A stretch of 33,299 nucleotides of DNA from an uncultured Alphaproteobacteria bacterium (GCA_938048165.1 CALIBP010000042.1:1-33299); one strand, 5' to 3'; shown: positions 1 through 9,487, counted from the stretch's first letter. The notes: generated by a model from the sequence alone, not told the origin. Numbers and translations are program-made.

Positions 1-2
1 TT

Positions 3-410
3 ACCCATTATATACCGCGCGCCTTTGATCAACTGGCTGACATCATCACGTCGGAGTCGATGGATTTTGTGCAGTTACCTTACTCCATCGCTGTGCGAGA
101 GGCAGAACGCCGGTTGCTGCCGTTGGCGGCGGATAATGACGTTGCCGTAATCGTCAATCGGCCTTTCGATGGCGGAAATATGTTTGGCGCTGTTCGAGGA
201 AAGCCGTTACCGGATTGGGCCAAAGAATTTGGTTGTGAGAGCTGGGCAGCGTTCTTTTTAAAATATCTGCTTGGAAATCCGGCGGTTACCTGTCTCATTC
301 CCGCAACCGGAGTCATATCGCATATGTTGGATAACATGGCCTCCGGGCTAGGAGATTTGCCGGACGCCGAGATGCGTCAACGAATGGTAAATTTTATAGA
401 GAGGCTATAG
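3..410 (+). CDS. Aldo/keto reductase, C-terminal part (5' end outside window)
   Basis: The open frame runs in from the left edge without a stop, so only the last 135 or so codons are present. The visible protein has the C-terminal half of an aldo/keto reductase barrel: a THYIPRAFDQL-type strand and helix, then DFVQLPYSIAVREAERRLLP, then AVIVNRPFDGG. These match the late strands and the NADPH-contacting segment of this NAD(P)H-dependent carbonyl-reducing superfamily. The catalytic Asp-Tyr-Lys-His residues lie in the missing part. An ATG at 60 falls inside the conserved fold and is not a real start. The substrate is unknown. Family assignment is from remembered motifs. Confidence 0.8.
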   Translation, partial: THYIPRAFDQLADIITSESMDFVQLPYSIAVREAERRLLPLAADNDVAVIVNRPFDGGNMFGAVRGKPLPDWAKEFGCESWAAFFLKYLLGNPAVTCLIPATGVISHMLDNMASGLGDLPDAEMRQRMVNFIERL

Positions 411-430
411 AGCTTTTTTGAAAGGTGGGT

Positions 431-1267
431 TTAGCGCCGTATAAACCGGAATCCTGCGATACCAATTCCAAAAATTAAGATCGTCGCTGGCTTAGGAATG
501 GGTGTATCCTCTAATCCCACGTTCGCTGCCAGAAGATCGATGGTGGCTTGTGTCCCTGCCCCCTCTATGCATGATGTCGAAAATTCTCGATCATTCAGCC
601 GGTTCGCGTTGGGTAGTCCTGTTGCGCCGGATGCCATCAGCGGGTCGAGTCCATTTGGCGTTACCGCACCTGAAAAATTACAATGCTCCAGACCGAGCGT
701 ATGGCCGATCTCATGCGCGAGAGTGCCCTCTATGACGTGGGTCGTCTGAAACAGGTCACCAGCCGTTCCATGAGCATTCAAAATACCCGAGAAGATTTCA
801 TCGGTATATAAGGCTGCAATGGTGTTGCCCGCGAGGCCGAACGCACTATTTAAGAACGCTTCTCCGAGTGGTTCACTCGCGTTATTGGCGTTTCCCACGG
901 CAACATAGTAATAATTGCTGTCGCCATTTGCCGTAGCACCACCATCGCCGATCGTTCCTCGGACAAAATCGACAGCAAGTTGCTGACCCGAGGGAATAGA
1001 AGGGGAAACTATATTGTGAAAGTCGTTTTTGAGTTCTGTCATTATAGACGCAATAACGGTATTCCTTTGCCCACTACTAAATCCGTAAGGCGTTACATCG
1101 AATGAAGACATGGCCACTGTATTAAGGCCACCGTAGATTCCAACTGGATCGAAATCGATTACGAACATCAAAGCATTTGCCCGATTAAACGGGGCGCTGA
1201 CGATCGCGGACAAAAGCAAGACTATTGCTACTGCGGAGGTAATCGAACGATTCATCTTATAAGTCAT
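431..1267 (-). CDS. Metzincin-like zinc metalloprotease with PEP-CTERM sorting tail
   Basis: The product is a predicted secreted zinc peptidase of about 278 residues. The N-terminus is a signal peptide (basic residues, a run of Ala/Ile/Val/Leu, then a likely cut after FNRANA). The zinc site HEIGHTLGLEH has the metzincin form HExxHxxGxxH, with a probable Met-turn Met about 16 residues later (LDPLMASG). The last 20 or so residues are a PEP-CTERM-type signal: a PKPA motif, a hydrophobic helix (ILIFGIGIAGF) and a terminal RFIRR. This signal is known to be handled by an exosortase; none is in this window. A GTG at 1309 opens the same frame, but ATG 1267 or ATG 1255 is more likely, and neither has a strong ribosome binding site. 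The substrate is unknown; a role in surface or biofilm matrix is inferred only from the tail. Confidence 0.75.
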   Translation of the reverse strand: MTYKMNRSITSAVAIVLLLSAIVSAPFNRANALMFVIDFDPVGIYGGLNTVAMSSFDVTPYGFSSGQRNTVIASIMTELKNDFHNIVSPSIPSGQQLAVDFVRGTIGDGGATANGDSNYYYVAVGNANNASEPLGEAFLNSAFGLAGNTIAALYTDEIFSGILNAHGTAGDLFQTTHVIEGTLAHEIGHTLGLEHCNFSGAVTPNGLDPLMASGATGLPNANRLNDREFSTSCIEGAGTQATIDLLAANVGLEDTPIPKPATILIFGIGIAGFRFIRR

Positions 1268-1659
1268 CGACCCTGATAGGTGGCCAGAAAACCCCCGTTT
1301 ATCTGGCACAGACTTTAATTCGTTGTTATATGGACACTACGGGAAATAATCGTTTATTTCAAAGACAGTTCGCAAGAAATATCTGAGCCGAAGAATTAGA
1401 ATTTCTTTTATATTTCAATGGGTAACAGAAAAAATTCGAAAAAATTATAAAATTAATGGCATGGATTAAACTTATTTCAACCAGTGATGTGTTTTTGGCT
1501 TCCCTAATTTACCGACTCCTATTGGATTTTAGGAATTTTTATTCCCCTGGCCTTGTGAGCTTGCTGTTGGAGTATCAATTGTTGTCACCAAGGTCGTGTC
1601 TCCTGATAATAGGTCTGCTGAATAATAAAGAATAATATACTTTAAACGGGATAGAAAAA
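1268..1659. other. Long AT-rich intergenic region
   Basis: This is the only gap over 300 bp. It is clearly more AT-rich than the flanking genes, especially around 1380-1470 with runs of A and T. It separates the divergent protease gene (minus strand) and HtrA-like gene (plus strand), so both promoters should lie here. I could not pick a convincing -35/-10 pair, and saw no tRNA, repeat array or small gene with coding character. Confidence 0.6.
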
Positions 1660-2682
1660 TTGACAGAAGTAACGCGCGCCAATGGGCACCGACTTGATGG
1701 CATCTTGCCTCTGGGTGAACCCCCTATGCCAGGGCCACAGCCAACTGACGACGATGTCGCCTTTGATCTTGAGGTGGGGTTATCCGCGGTAAGGTCGCTG
1801 CGGTCTAAAATACCGGCTGACGCTCATAGTGCCAGAAATCTTGGCACGGAGAGGGAAGGCAATGCCGTACTCATTGATACCGACGGTACTCTGGTTACAA
1901 TTGGCTACCTGATAACCGAGGCGACAGACATAGAAATCGGTGGACCAAATGGCGATGAGGTTCCGGCACAGGTTGTTGGATATGACCATAGAACCGGATT
2001 TGGTTTGGTCAGAACGGTGGAACCTCTCGATCTCACACCACTTCCGATAGCTTCCAATGTCGACAATATATTGACCGATGATCAGGTTGTTGTCGCAGCA
2101 TCGGGAGGTATTCCGTCCGCAATATTAGGGCACGTTGTTGACCGACGAGAGTTTGCAGGTTCTTGGGAATATTTGCTCGATTCCGCAATTTTCACTGCAC
2201 CGTTGCATCCGAGATGGAGTGGTGGTGCTCTAATTGACCCTCGTTCCGGCTCTCTTGTCGGAATTGGATCGCTGTTTGTTCAGGATCCCGGAGGGAATAG
2301 CAGTGAAAGTCAGGGGAACATGTTTGTCCCAATCGATTTGTTGCCGCCAATTTATCAAGAGCTTGTAGATACCGGACGTGCGCAAAAGAACGCAAAGCCT
2401 TGGTTAGGGATGCAAACAACTGAAGCGCTGGGGCATTTGGTTGTTTCAGGAGTTCACGATGGTGGGCCGGCGGATCAAGCTGATTTACAGGTTGGTGATA
2501 TTATCGAAGAAATTGAATCTCAGGCTGTCGAAAGCCTATCAGACATGTATCGTAAGATTTGGTCGGCCGGTGGTGCAGGCGCCGATGTTAGTATTAGCGT
2601 TGTGCGTGGATCGCGCCAAATCGACGTTGTTATCCGGTCAGGTGATCGTCATGATTATCTGAAGGTGCAGCGTCGGCACTGA
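1660..2682 (+). CDS. HtrA-like trypsin-fold protein with PDZ domain, catalytic triad degenerate
   Basis: This 340-residue protein has a trypsin-like domain (about residues 45-235) followed by one PDZ domain (about 248-335, starting PWLGMQT, with the GPADQADLQVGDII segment). It resembles the DegP/HtrA architecture but lacks a signal peptide. Where proteases have VTNxHVV, this protein reads LVTIGYLI, so the catalytic His position holds Tyr83. Where they have TDLALLK it reads TGFGLVR, so Asp becomes Gly113. The Ser motif WSGGAL (Ser187) is kept. From memory, a family of HtrA relatives with GYLI and TGFGL motifs exists in other proteobacteria, so this is probably a stable non-proteolytic or altered form. 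The start is TTG at 1660 with only a weak upstream GGGAT. A peptide-binding or scaffold role is inferred. Confidence 0.75.
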   Translation: MTEVTRANGHRLDGILPLGEPPMPGPQPTDDDVAFDLEVGLSAVRSLRSKIPADAHSARNLGTEREGNAVLIDTDGTLVTIGYLITEATDIEIGGPNGDEVPAQVVGYDHRTGFGLVRTVEPLDLTPLPIASNVDNILTDDQVVVAASGGIPSAILGHVVDRREFAGSWEYLLDSAIFTAPLHPRWSGGALIDPRSGSLVGIGSLFVQDPGGNSSESQGNMFVPIDLLPPIYQELVDTGRAQKNAKPWLGMQTTEALGHLVVSGVHDGGPADQADLQVGDIIEEIESQAVESLSDMYRKIWSAGGAGADVSISVVRGSRQIDVVIRSGDRHDYLKVQRRH

Positions 2683-2722
2683 GGATTACTTCGCCGAAAT
2701 AATAGATCACATCATTCCAGAA

Positions 2723-2947
2723 TTATTTGTCAGCGTTCAATCTAGCGATTCTGGCATCTGCGACGGCGATCGCAACCCGGACATTCTCATTTTCCTGCGG
2801 TAATACTGAAAGCGCCTGCCTATAGGCGTGCCACTTATCCAGAGTTCCTGTAAGCAGATCGGGCTCGCCTTCAATCTCTATTCGTTGGTTAGGTCGTTCG
2901 GTGTTTTTATTAGGCGAATTACCTTTGTTTGATGCAGGCAACATCAT
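2723..2947 (-). CDS. Small uncharacterised protein, 74 aa
   Basis: I do not recognise this protein. It has a polar N-terminus rich in Asn, Lys and Pro, then an acidic linker, and a C-terminal part (about residues 35-72) that looks helical, with a WHAYRQAL segment followed by alternating Ala/Val/Arg. There is no signal peptide or membrane segment. Its ATG at 2947 lies two bases after the TAA stop of the upstream PEP-CTERM frame (TAA-AA-ATG), which suggests translational coupling. If the upstream gene is truly broken by its amber codon, expression of this gene could suffer too. Existence is moderately supported by the spacing and reasonable composition. Confidence 0.5.
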   Translation of the reverse strand: MMLPASNKGNSPNKNTERPNQRIEIEGEPDLLTGTLDKWHAYRQALSVLPQENENVRVAIAVADARIARLNADK

Positions 2948-2949
2948 TT

Positions 2950-3759
2950 TTACGTCGAGAGCGGTCGTGCCCTGCGGTGTCGGATAAATCCAATACCGAT
3001 CACCGCCAAGGACAATAGGGCGAATGAAGGTGGCGCGGGAACTTCAGCATATCCCCGAGCATCGACAAAAAGACCGACGCTGGTAACCGACCCTGCGAGA
3101 ACGACAACATCAACCGAGAAAATATCAGAATCTGAAAACGATTCGGAAGTGCCGTTAAGACCATTCGCTATTGCGAGTTGATCAACGTCGAAAATATCTT
3201 CACCTACTTGTTCGCCGATCGAGTCAAAAATCAACGTGTCTACAATGATGCTGGAGAAGGAGATCGCTTTTTGGTTTATGCCAGAGGTCGACGCCATGAC
3301 AGAATAGGCCCAATCAATTCCTAACGTGACAGTGATATCTTCGGTGCCGGCATTGCCGAAAAATATTTCACCATTTGTAACCTAGTCTGAGGTGGACTGT
3401 CCCCCGAGAGGCGCCGCGCTACCGCTAGCGGTAGACATGTTAGAGACGCTGACAGCGGTGATAATCGCCAAAGGTGTCCCTGAAATTATCAGGGTTGATT
3501 CGGTTATTGCAGCACTAGCCGTACCGCTTGTAACCGTCCCACTCTCGGGAAGGCTCGCTTCCGACGTACCCTCGATTACGAGTGTCGGTGGTTTGGAAAC
3601 GGGCCCTGAGGTTGTGCTGAATCCTGTTATCGTCACCGTCGCTGAGGAACTGGAGCTATAAGTCGCGATGGCATGGGCAGGTCCGGACACAGCAATGATC
3701 ACACCAAAGGCGGCAATCATCATCGCAATCATCCTGTTCCTGAACTTTAAAACCGTCAT
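2950..3759 (-). pseudogene. PEP-CTERM surface protein gene interrupted by one in-frame amber codon
   Basis: Two open frames on the minus strand lie in the same frame, separated only by a TAG (complement of 3382-3384). The upstream half (3759-3385) carries a signal peptide ending GPAHA and a Ser/Thr-rich low-complexity domain. The downstream half (3381-2950) continues without another stop: VTNGEIFFGNAGTEDITVTL, then a Ser/Asp-rich domain, then a PEP-CTERM tail (VPAPPSFALLSL, a hydrophobic helix and RHRRA). Read through, it is one protein of about 269 codons (281 from an upstream GTG at 3795). Neither half makes sense alone: one has export but no anchor, the other an anchor but no export signal. 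Start choice: ATG 3759 gives a basic n-region; ATG 3732 has a better AGGA ribosome site. A nonsense mutation, a sequencing error or genuine readthrough are all possible. Confidence 0.7.
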
Positions 3760-3943
3760 TGACCATATTTTCAGTGTAAATACTTTGTGAAGCACACACT
3801 GCCCCGCTACGTCGAAGCAAGAAGTGTGCCATTGTCGTTAAAATGATGGATTCCAGCTAGTTATCAAGGGTAGCTGCAATTTGATATGACCTAACTGTAA
3901 AATTTACCGACAGTACACAGCCAAACGCCGCTAAATCCCAGGA

Positions 3944-5080
3944 TTAACCTCTGTCCTCCCATTCTTGCTGAACCTCTATGTCGGGTTCATTCTTCTGATG
4001 AATTGAGCGCAATTTCGCATATGAATTGGATGATATTAGGTGTGAAAGAGCCCACACAGCCATTGCCCTTACCAACGGGGATTTGTCTTCTAGTTTAGCT
4101 TCTGCATAAGGTATTAACTCGGCCATCCTGCTGTTGCCGATGGCGATCAGGACATTTCGGATAAATCGATCACGGCCCAGCCGTTTTACCGGTGAACCTG
4201 AGAAGATTTGTCTAAAGGCGGCATCATCCAGCTGCACCAGGTCTACGAGCCGCGGCCACCGTAACTCCAGCCTAGCTTCAAGTTCTGGTTCGTTCGTTAG
4301 GTGTGCAAATTTATTCCAAGGGCAAACAGCGAGACAATCGTCGCAGCCATAAATCCGATTGCCAATTGCTTCTCTGAATTCGAGGGGAATGTGACCCTTA
4401 TGCTCAATTGTTAAATACGAGATACATCGGCGAGCATCGAGCTTATAAGGTGCCGGGAAGGCATTTGTGGGACAGGCAGAGAGACAGCGAGAGCAACTAC
4501 CACAGTTGTTTTCGCCTTCACTCTCCTCAGCCAATGATAAGGTCGTGTAGATTTCGCCCAGGAAAAGCCAGGACCCGGCGGTCTTCGACACCAGGTTTGT
4601 GTGTTTACCTTGCCATCCAAGTCCAGCCTTTGCAGCTAGTGGCTTTTCCATAACCGGCGCAGTATCGACAAAAAGCTTTACGTCACCGTTGAGATCATCG
4701 GCGATATATCGGGCGAGAACCCGGAGTTTCTTTTTGGCGACATCGTGATAATCCCGTCCACGGGCATATACGGAAATTGCACCACGCTCGGGCTTGTCGA
4801 GCACTTCTAGCGGGTCGTCTTTCGGGCCGTAATTCAATCCGACGACGATTACACTTTTCGCCTCTGGCCATAGATCCGTTGGTTGAGATCGCTGCTGAGT
4901 GCGTTCGGCTAGCCAGCCCATATCGCCGTGATATCCGTTTGAAATATAATCACAGAGACGTTCACGCGCTTTCTCGCTGAGCGTTGCTGGCGCAAACCCA
5001 ACAACGTCAAACCCCAATGTCAGGGCGCGATCCCTTATCGAAGCTGTTGCGTCTGCTTTGTCTGGTTGTGCTTTGCTCAC
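3944..5080 (-). CDS. queG: Epoxyqueuosine reductase QueG
   Basis: QueG reduces epoxyqueuosine to queuosine in tRNA, using a cobalamin cofactor and two [4Fe-4S] clusters. The protein shows the catalytic-Asp region [18 protein letters not shown] (Asp139 counted from the GTG start). It also has both ferredoxin-like cysteine sets: [12 protein letters not shown] plus a later RRC, and [10 protein letters not shown] with its preceding CP partner. A HEAT-like C-terminal segment follows. The frame is open to an ATG at 5122, but GTG 5080 is preferred: it overlaps the queF stop in a GTGA, giving 378 residues, close to the usual length. It is the last gene of queA-tgt-queF-queG and is very likely co-transcribed. 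Confidence 0.93.
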   Translation of the reverse strand: MSKAQPDKADATASIRDRALTLGFDVVGFAPATLSEKARERLCDYISNGYHGDMGWLAERTQQRSQPTDLWPEAKSVIVVGLNYGPKDDPLEVLDKPERGAISVYARGRDYHDVAKKKLRVLARYIADDLNGDVKLFVDTAPVMEKPLAAKAGLGWQGKHTNLVSKTAGSWLFLGEIYTTLSLAEESEGENNCGSCSRCLSACPTNAFPAPYKLDARRCISYLTIEHKGHIPLEFREAIGNRIYGCDDCLAVCPWNKFAHLTNEPELEARLELRWPRLVDLVQLDDAAFRQIFSGSPVKRLGRDRFIRNVLIAIGNSRMAELIPYAEAKLEDKSPLVRAMAVWALSHLISSNSYAKLRSIHQKNEPDIEVQQEWEDRG

Positions 5081-5541
5081 CCGCGCCCGCGATAGGTAGA
5101 GACGCCTTGATCCGGAATCCACAGATCAGCGGGCGGATGGCCATTTTGATAGAACACGTCTATCGGCATACCGCCCCGCGGATACCAATAACCGCCAATC
5201 CTTAACCAATGTGGTGACAGTAATTCTTCAAGCCGTTTTGCAATGCCGACCGTACAATCTTCATGAAAAGCACCGTGATTTCTGAATGACCCAAGAAAAA
5301 GCTTTAAGGACTTGCTTTCGACAATCCATTCGTTCGGCGCGTAGTCGATAACCAGATGAGCAAAATCGGGCTGGCCGGTAACCGGGCACAGGCTGGTGAA
5401 TTCCGGGCAGGTAAACCTCGCGAGATACATCGTACCCGTTTGTGGATTGCTGACCCGCTCCAATACCGCTTCTTCTGGAGATGCCGGCATCGGCGTATGG
5501 GCACCAAGTTGGGTCAATGTTTCGTCACTATTCGCAGTCAT
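5077..5541 (-). CDS. queF: NADPH-dependent 7-cyano-7-deazaguanine reductase QueF
   Basis: QueF reduces the nitrile of preQ0 to the aminomethyl group of preQ1. The 154-residue protein is the short, unimodal form. The QueF signature [20 protein letters not shown] is present (residues 75-94). The nucleophilic Cys52 sits in [14 protein letters not shown] with Asp59 close by, and His93 is in place. The ribosome binding site CGGAG lies about 7 nt before the ATG, which is 16 bp after the tgt stop. The stop overlaps the queG GTG start. Its position between tgt and queG matches its place in the pathway. Confidence 0.95.
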   Translation of the reverse strand: MTANSDETLTQLGAHTPMPASPEEAVLERVSNPQTGTMYLARFTCPEFTSLCPVTGQPDFAHLVIDYAPNEWIVESKSLKLFLGSFRNHGAFHEDCTVGIAKRLEELLSPHWLRIGGYWYPRGGMPIDVFYQNGHPPADLWIPDQGVSTYRGRG

Positions 5542-5557
5542 TGACTATCTCCGTCAT

Positions 5558-6697
5558 CTATTTGGTTTCCGACACAACTGCACCAGCTTCTTGTTCCGCA
5601 GCAAATGTGGCCACGAAGTTACTCATCGTTTCATTCTCAATCGCGTCACGCATGGCGGCCATCAAGGCCTGATAGTAATGCAGGTTGTGCAGTGTCAAAA
5701 GCATTCCCGCCAGCATTTCGCCGGCTTTAATGAGGTGGTGAAGATAGGCCCGGCTATAGTTGGTGCAAACTCGACATGTACAGCGCGTATCAAGCGGTCT
5801 TTCATCCTCCGTATGTTTTGCATTGCGAAGGTTGAGCGAGCCGCCGCGGACAAAGGCCTGGCCGGTACGACCTGATCGAGTTGGAATGACGCAATCGAAC
5901 ATATCGATCCCGCGTTGAACAGCGCCAACGATATCGCCTGGCTTGCCGACACCCATCAGATAATGGGGTCGTTCCTTAGGCAGGCTAGGGACCGTATAGT
6001 CAAGCACTTCAAACATGACGTCTTGTGGTTCGCCAATGGCTAACCCGCCAACCGCGTAGCCATCAAATCCGGTTTCAATTAATCGCGCTGCAGATTCATG
6101 GCGAAGTTCGCGGTACATGCTTCCCTGGACAATGCCAAACAGCCCGTAGCCTGTTCTTGCGTCAAAGACTTCTTTGCAGCGGACCGCCCACCGCATGGAA
6201 AGCTCCATCGATTTGCGGGCATCCGGTTCTGATATAGGCCACTCAGTGCATTCATCCAGAACCATCGTGATGTTGGAACCGAGCAGATTTTGAATTTCTA
6301 TTGAGCGTTCCGGTGTTAGGTCAATTTTCGTGCCATCGATGTGAGACTGAAAGATGACACCGTCCTCGCTGATCGTCCGCCGCTTCGAAAGCGAGAACAC
6401 TTGGTAACCGCCGGAATCGGTGAGGATTGGTTTTGGCCAATTCATAAATCGATGCAATCCGCCTAGCCTGGCGACCCGCTCAGCCGTCGGGCGTAGCATC
6501 AGATGATAGGTGTTCCCTAAGATGATCTCAGCACCCGTTGCTGCGACATCTTCTGGCATCATGGCTTTTACGGTTCCTGCTGTACCTACAGGCATAAACG
6601 CCGGTGTATTGATCTCGCCATGAGCGGTTGATAGACGGCCCCGACGAGCGGCACCATCGGTGGCAATAAGTTCGAATTTGATGCCAGTCGGGGTCAT
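5558..6697 (-). CDS. tgt: tRNA-guanine(34) transglycosylase
   Basis: Tgt exchanges the wobble guanine of GUN-anticodon tRNAs for preQ1. The 379-residue length is normal for the bacterial enzyme. Visible features are the active-site Asp94 in [12 protein letters not shown], the substrate loop [17 protein letters not shown], and the nucleophile Asp268 in [14 protein letters not shown]. The zinc site is Cys306, Cys308, Cys311 and His337 (CTCRVC then LTLHNLH). The ATG overlaps the queA stop as ATGA, which indicates translational coupling. It is the second gene of the queuosine operon. Confidence 0.96.
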   Translation of the reverse strand: MTPTGIKFELIATDGAARRGRLSTAHGEINTPAFMPVGTAGTVKAMMPEDVAATGAEIILGNTYHLMLRPTAERVARLGGLHRFMNWPKPILTDSGGYQVFSLSKRRTISEDGVIFQSHIDGTKIDLTPERSIEIQNLLGSNITMVLDECTEWPISEPDARKSMELSMRWAVRCKEVFDARTGYGLFGIVQGSMYRELRHESAARLIETGFDGYAVGGLAIGEPQDVMFEVLDYTVPSLPKERPHYLMGVGKPGDIVGAVQRGIDMFDCVIPTRSGRTGQAFVRGGSLNLRNAKHTEDERPLDTRCTCRVCTNYSRAYLHHLIKAGEMLAGMLLTLHNLHYYQALMAAMRDAIENETMSNFVATFAAEQEAGAVVSETK

Positions 6698-7725
6698 GAT
6701 GGCTCGTTTTTCTCCAGCAAACAGGCGTCGCCATAGGAATAGAAGCGATATTTCGAATTGACGGCATGGGCGTAGGCGGCCTTCATCCGGCCAAGCCCTG
6801 AAAAGGCCGAAACCAACATGAACAGGGTTGAACAGGGCAGATGAAAATTTGTTATCAATCTATCGACAATCCGAAATTTATAGCCGGGCGTAATAAATAT
6901 ATCAGTATCGCCCTCAAAGGGGGCGAGTTCTCCAACAGCAGGCGCCGCTGATTCCAGGAGCCGTAGTGCGGTAGTGCCGCACGCCATTACTTTGCCACCG
7001 GCATGACGTGCTTTCATTATCCTCTGGACAGCTGTTTCATCGAGCTGTCCCCATTCAGAATGCATTTTGTGTTCGTCGGTATCCTCGACCTTCACCGGGA
7101 GGAACGTGCCAGCGCCTACATGCAAAGTGAGTTCAACGATGTCGATACCCACGTTTTTTATTTCTGATAGCAAGGAGTCCGTAAAATGAAGTCCAGCGGT
7201 TGGTGCGGCAACCGCACCAGCTTTGGCAGCATAAACTGTCTGATAGTCTTGGTGATCGGTTTCTCTGACGCCTTCTTTTCGACCTATGTAGGGTGGCAGG
7301 GGCATAAAGCCATTTTCAGCAAGGCCACTGAAAACCTCTTGTCCTGAAAACCCGACAACAATCTCGCCGCTATCTCTTTTCTCAACAACGGCAGCAGAAA
7401 AGTTGGAGGCGAATTCTATGATGTCGCCTTCGCGCAGGCGTTTTGCGGGGCGCGCAAAGGCGCACCAGGTTTCATCGCCGTTGCGTTTGTGTAGCGTGAT
7501 CTCGATTGACGCTTCCCCCCGGCGTCCGCGCAAACGGGCAGGAATGACCTTTGTATTATTGACGACCAAAACGTCGCGAGGATTGATTAGCTTTGGTAAA
7601 TCTCGAACCGAAAGATCGACAAGATCTTCGCCGATATGCAGCAGGCGCGCTGAATCCCGGGGTGTGGCGGGCTCCTGGGCGATTAGCTCTTTTGGGAGAT
7701 CGAAATCGAAGGCGTCAGTTTTCAT
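6694..7725 (-). CDS. queA: S-adenosylmethionine:tRNA ribosyltransferase-isomerase
   Basis: QueA transfers and isomerises the ribosyl part of S-adenosylmethionine onto preQ1 in tRNA, giving epoxyqueuosine. The 343-residue protein starts with the typical [20 protein letters not shown] and contains the family blocks [47 protein letters not shown] and [18 protein letters not shown]. It is the first gene of the operon; the promoter should lie in the 112 bp between it and the divergent EamA gene at 7838. Genes for the earlier steps (queC, queD, queE) are not in this window. Confidence 0.96.
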   Translation of the reverse strand: MKTDAFDFDLPKELIAQEPATPRDSARLLHIGEDLVDLSVRDLPKLINPRDVLVVNNTKVIPARLRGRRGEASIEITLHKRNGDETWCAFARPAKRLREGDIIEFASNFSAAVVEKRDSGEIVVGFSGQEVFSGLAENGFMPLPPYIGRKEGVRETDHQDYQTVYAAKAGAVAAPTAGLHFTDSLLSEIKNVGIDIVELTLHVGAGTFLPVKVEDTDEHKMHSEWGQLDETAVQRIMKARHAGGKVMACGTTALRLLESAAPAVGELAPFEGDTDIFITPGYKFRIVDRLITNFHLPCSTLFMLVSAFSGLGRMKAAYAHAVNSKYRFYSYGDACLLEKNEPS

Positions 7726-7837
7726 GTTCTTTTTGGACTATTGCGTGTTGTCAGCGTTGTTTATCAGGTTTCAGCAAAGCTGTGCCATCTTCTATGAATC
7801 ATGATAGAGGTAAGGTCCCGCACTTATTGTTTCGCAC

Positions 7838-8755
7838 ATGGCCAATATAAAGACCCGACTATCCGCGCTATTTGGCTCGGCGCCCGATGGTGCCAAAGGG
7901 GTCGGGTTCATGCTTGGCTCTGCGGCATCCATATCCGGCGCGAACGGGGCTGTCCAGCATCTGTCACACAGCAACCTGCATGTCTTTGAAATCGCGTTTT
8001 TTCGGCAGTTGCTTGGCCTGATATTTATGTCCGCGCTTTTTCTCCGCGGCGGCCTCCGCCCTTTAATCACTCGGAAGTTCGGTCTGCATGTCCTGCGATC
8101 AGTCCTGAACGTTCTGGCGATGCTGGCGTTTTTCTATGGATTGAGTCTGGAGCCGCTGGCCAAAGTGGTTTCGCTCGGATTGACGGCACCACTCTTTGCG
8201 ACGGTTGGGGCCGTCATATTTTTGCGGGAACGTATGACCCCGCATCGATGGATTGCGCTTGCGATTGGTATCGCCGGGGCTCTGATAATTTTACGGCCAG
8301 GTATACAGGTAGTGTCTCTTGGCGCCTTAATGGTTCTGATATCCAATAGTTTGTGGGCGGTGGCCTTGGTCGTAATCAAGGTACTGACACGAACAGAGTC
8401 ATCAGTGACCGTGGCGCTCTATTCAAGTCTTTTGCAAACGCCTATCGCCTTTATGTTTGCGGTATTCTTCTGGCAATGGCCAACGGCAGAACAATTATTG
8501 TGGCTGGCCGGAATTGCGATTTTTGGAACAATTTCACAGCTCGCATTGACGGAGGCCTTCCGAAAGGCTGATGCGACCCTGGTGCTACCGGCTGATTTCA
8601 CTAAGGTTATTTGGGCGAGCTTGATTGGTTATTTCTTCTTTAGTCAGGTGCCAGAGATCTGGGTTGGCGTCGGCGCAGTCGTTATTTTCTCGGCGGTTTT
8701 CTATAATTCCTACTCGGATGCCCGGTTTTCACGTGCGGGCAGTTCAACGCCGTAG
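7838..8755 (+). CDS. EamA/DMT family transporter (solitary copy)
   Basis: This 305-residue protein has about ten hydrophobic segments in two EamA repeats. The first repeat ends at GIAGALIILRPG; the second ends with the VGVGAVVIFSAVFY helix. It belongs to the drug/metabolite transporter superfamily, whose members carry amino acids, sugars, purines or drugs across the inner membrane; the substrate cannot be told. It diverges from queA, so the two may share a control region. The last 46 bp overlap the 3' end of the convergent metallopeptidase gene. It is more diverged from the six-gene array than those are from each other: its first-repeat motif reads EPLAKVVSLGLTAPLF instead of MPIAD.FALQF. Confidence 0.88.
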   Translation: MANIKTRLSALFGSAPDGAKGVGFMLGSAASISGANGAVQHLSHSNLHVFEIAFFRQLLGLIFMSALFLRGGLRPLITRKFGLHVLRSVLNVLAMLAFFYGLSLEPLAKVVSLGLTAPLFATVGAVIFLRERMTPHRWIALAIGIAGALIILRPGIQVVSLGALMVLISNSLWAVALVVIKVLTRTESSVTVALYSSLLQTPIAFMFAVFFWQWPTAEQLLWLAGIAIFGTISQLALTEAFRKADATLVLPADFTKVIWASLIGYFFFSQVPEIWVGVGAVVIFSAVFYNSYSDARFSRAGSSTP

Positions 8756-9468
8756 CGATGAAGCTCATGGCCGTTTAGGCGTAGCCATTTTCGTCCCTTC
8801 TCGAATTCATCAGACAGCTGTTCGACGATGGTCCAGAAACTCGTTGAATGGTTCATCTCTGCGAGGTGAGCAACTTCATGAGCGACCAGATAATCGAGAA
8901 CGTAGCGGGGTGCCATGACTACTCGCCAAGAGAAATTTAAATCGCCCCTCGCCGAGCAGCTGCCCCATCGGCTCTTAGTGTCACGAATGGATAACCGGCC
9001 ATAAGGTGTGCCAAGCATCTTTGATTTTTGGTTAGCGCAGAGGGTAATTTCACAGCCAGCCTCACGCCGATACCAGTCGTGAACCGCCTTGGAAATGCGG
9101 GCTGTGGGTGCCGAGACTATTAATTGCTCGCCGTCTTTTTGAACGTCGGCCCGTTTGGCGTTTAGGTGACTGATGGTTAAGGGCTCACCGAGGAAGGGGA
9201 CGATTTGTCCATCTTCAAAGGGAATTGGGTCGGGGTATTTGGCGAGCCGTTCTTCAAGCCAACTCGTTTTACTTTGTAGAAAGGCGATTCCTTTTCTTTC
9301 AGAAAGACGGCCCGGTAAAACCAGCTCGGCTTGACCGGTGCCTGGTGCTATCCGTAACGTCACCCGTCGCGACCGGGAACTTCGTCTGATATTGACGATA
9401 GCGGTTTTGCCGCTTGGTAACGTTACCGTTGTGCTGTTTGGTGAAGATGTTTGTGACATTGGTGCCAT
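8710..9468 (-). CDS. YgjP/SprT-like M48 (DUF45) metallopeptidase
   Basis: The 252-residue protein has the YgjP-type layout: an N-terminal domain rich in beta strands (RSRRVTLRI, ELVLPG), a middle SKMLGTPYGRL and SRWGSCSARGDLNFSWR, and then the zinc site VAHEVAHLAEMNHSTSFW. Zinc ligands are His197, His201 and probably His207. It is a cytoplasmic predicted zinc-dependent hydrolase; the substrate is unknown. Start is ATG 9468 or ATG 9459. Its start lies only about 19 bp from that of the divergent DUF123 gene, and its tail overlaps the EamA gene by 46 bp on the opposite strand. Confidence 0.88.
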   Translation of the reverse strand: MAPMSQTSSPNSTTVTLPSGKTAIVNIRRSSRSRRVTLRIAPGTGQAELVLPGRLSERKGIAFLQSKTSWLEERLAKYPDPIPFEDGQIVPFLGEPLTISHLNAKRADVQKDGEQLIVSAPTARISKAVHDWYRREAGCEITLCANQKSKMLGTPYGRLSIRDTKSRWGSCSARGDLNFSWRVVMAPRYVLDYLVAHEVAHLAEMNHSTSFWTIVEQLSDEFEKGRKWLRLNGHELHRYGVELPARENRASE

Positions 9469-9487
9469 GATCGCCGATAGGCCCTGT

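Noticed and set aside
2697-2728. AAATAAT/ATTATTT inverted repeat between the HtrA-like gene and the small gene
   Set aside because: Only A-T pairs with an 18-nt loop; too weak to call a terminator.
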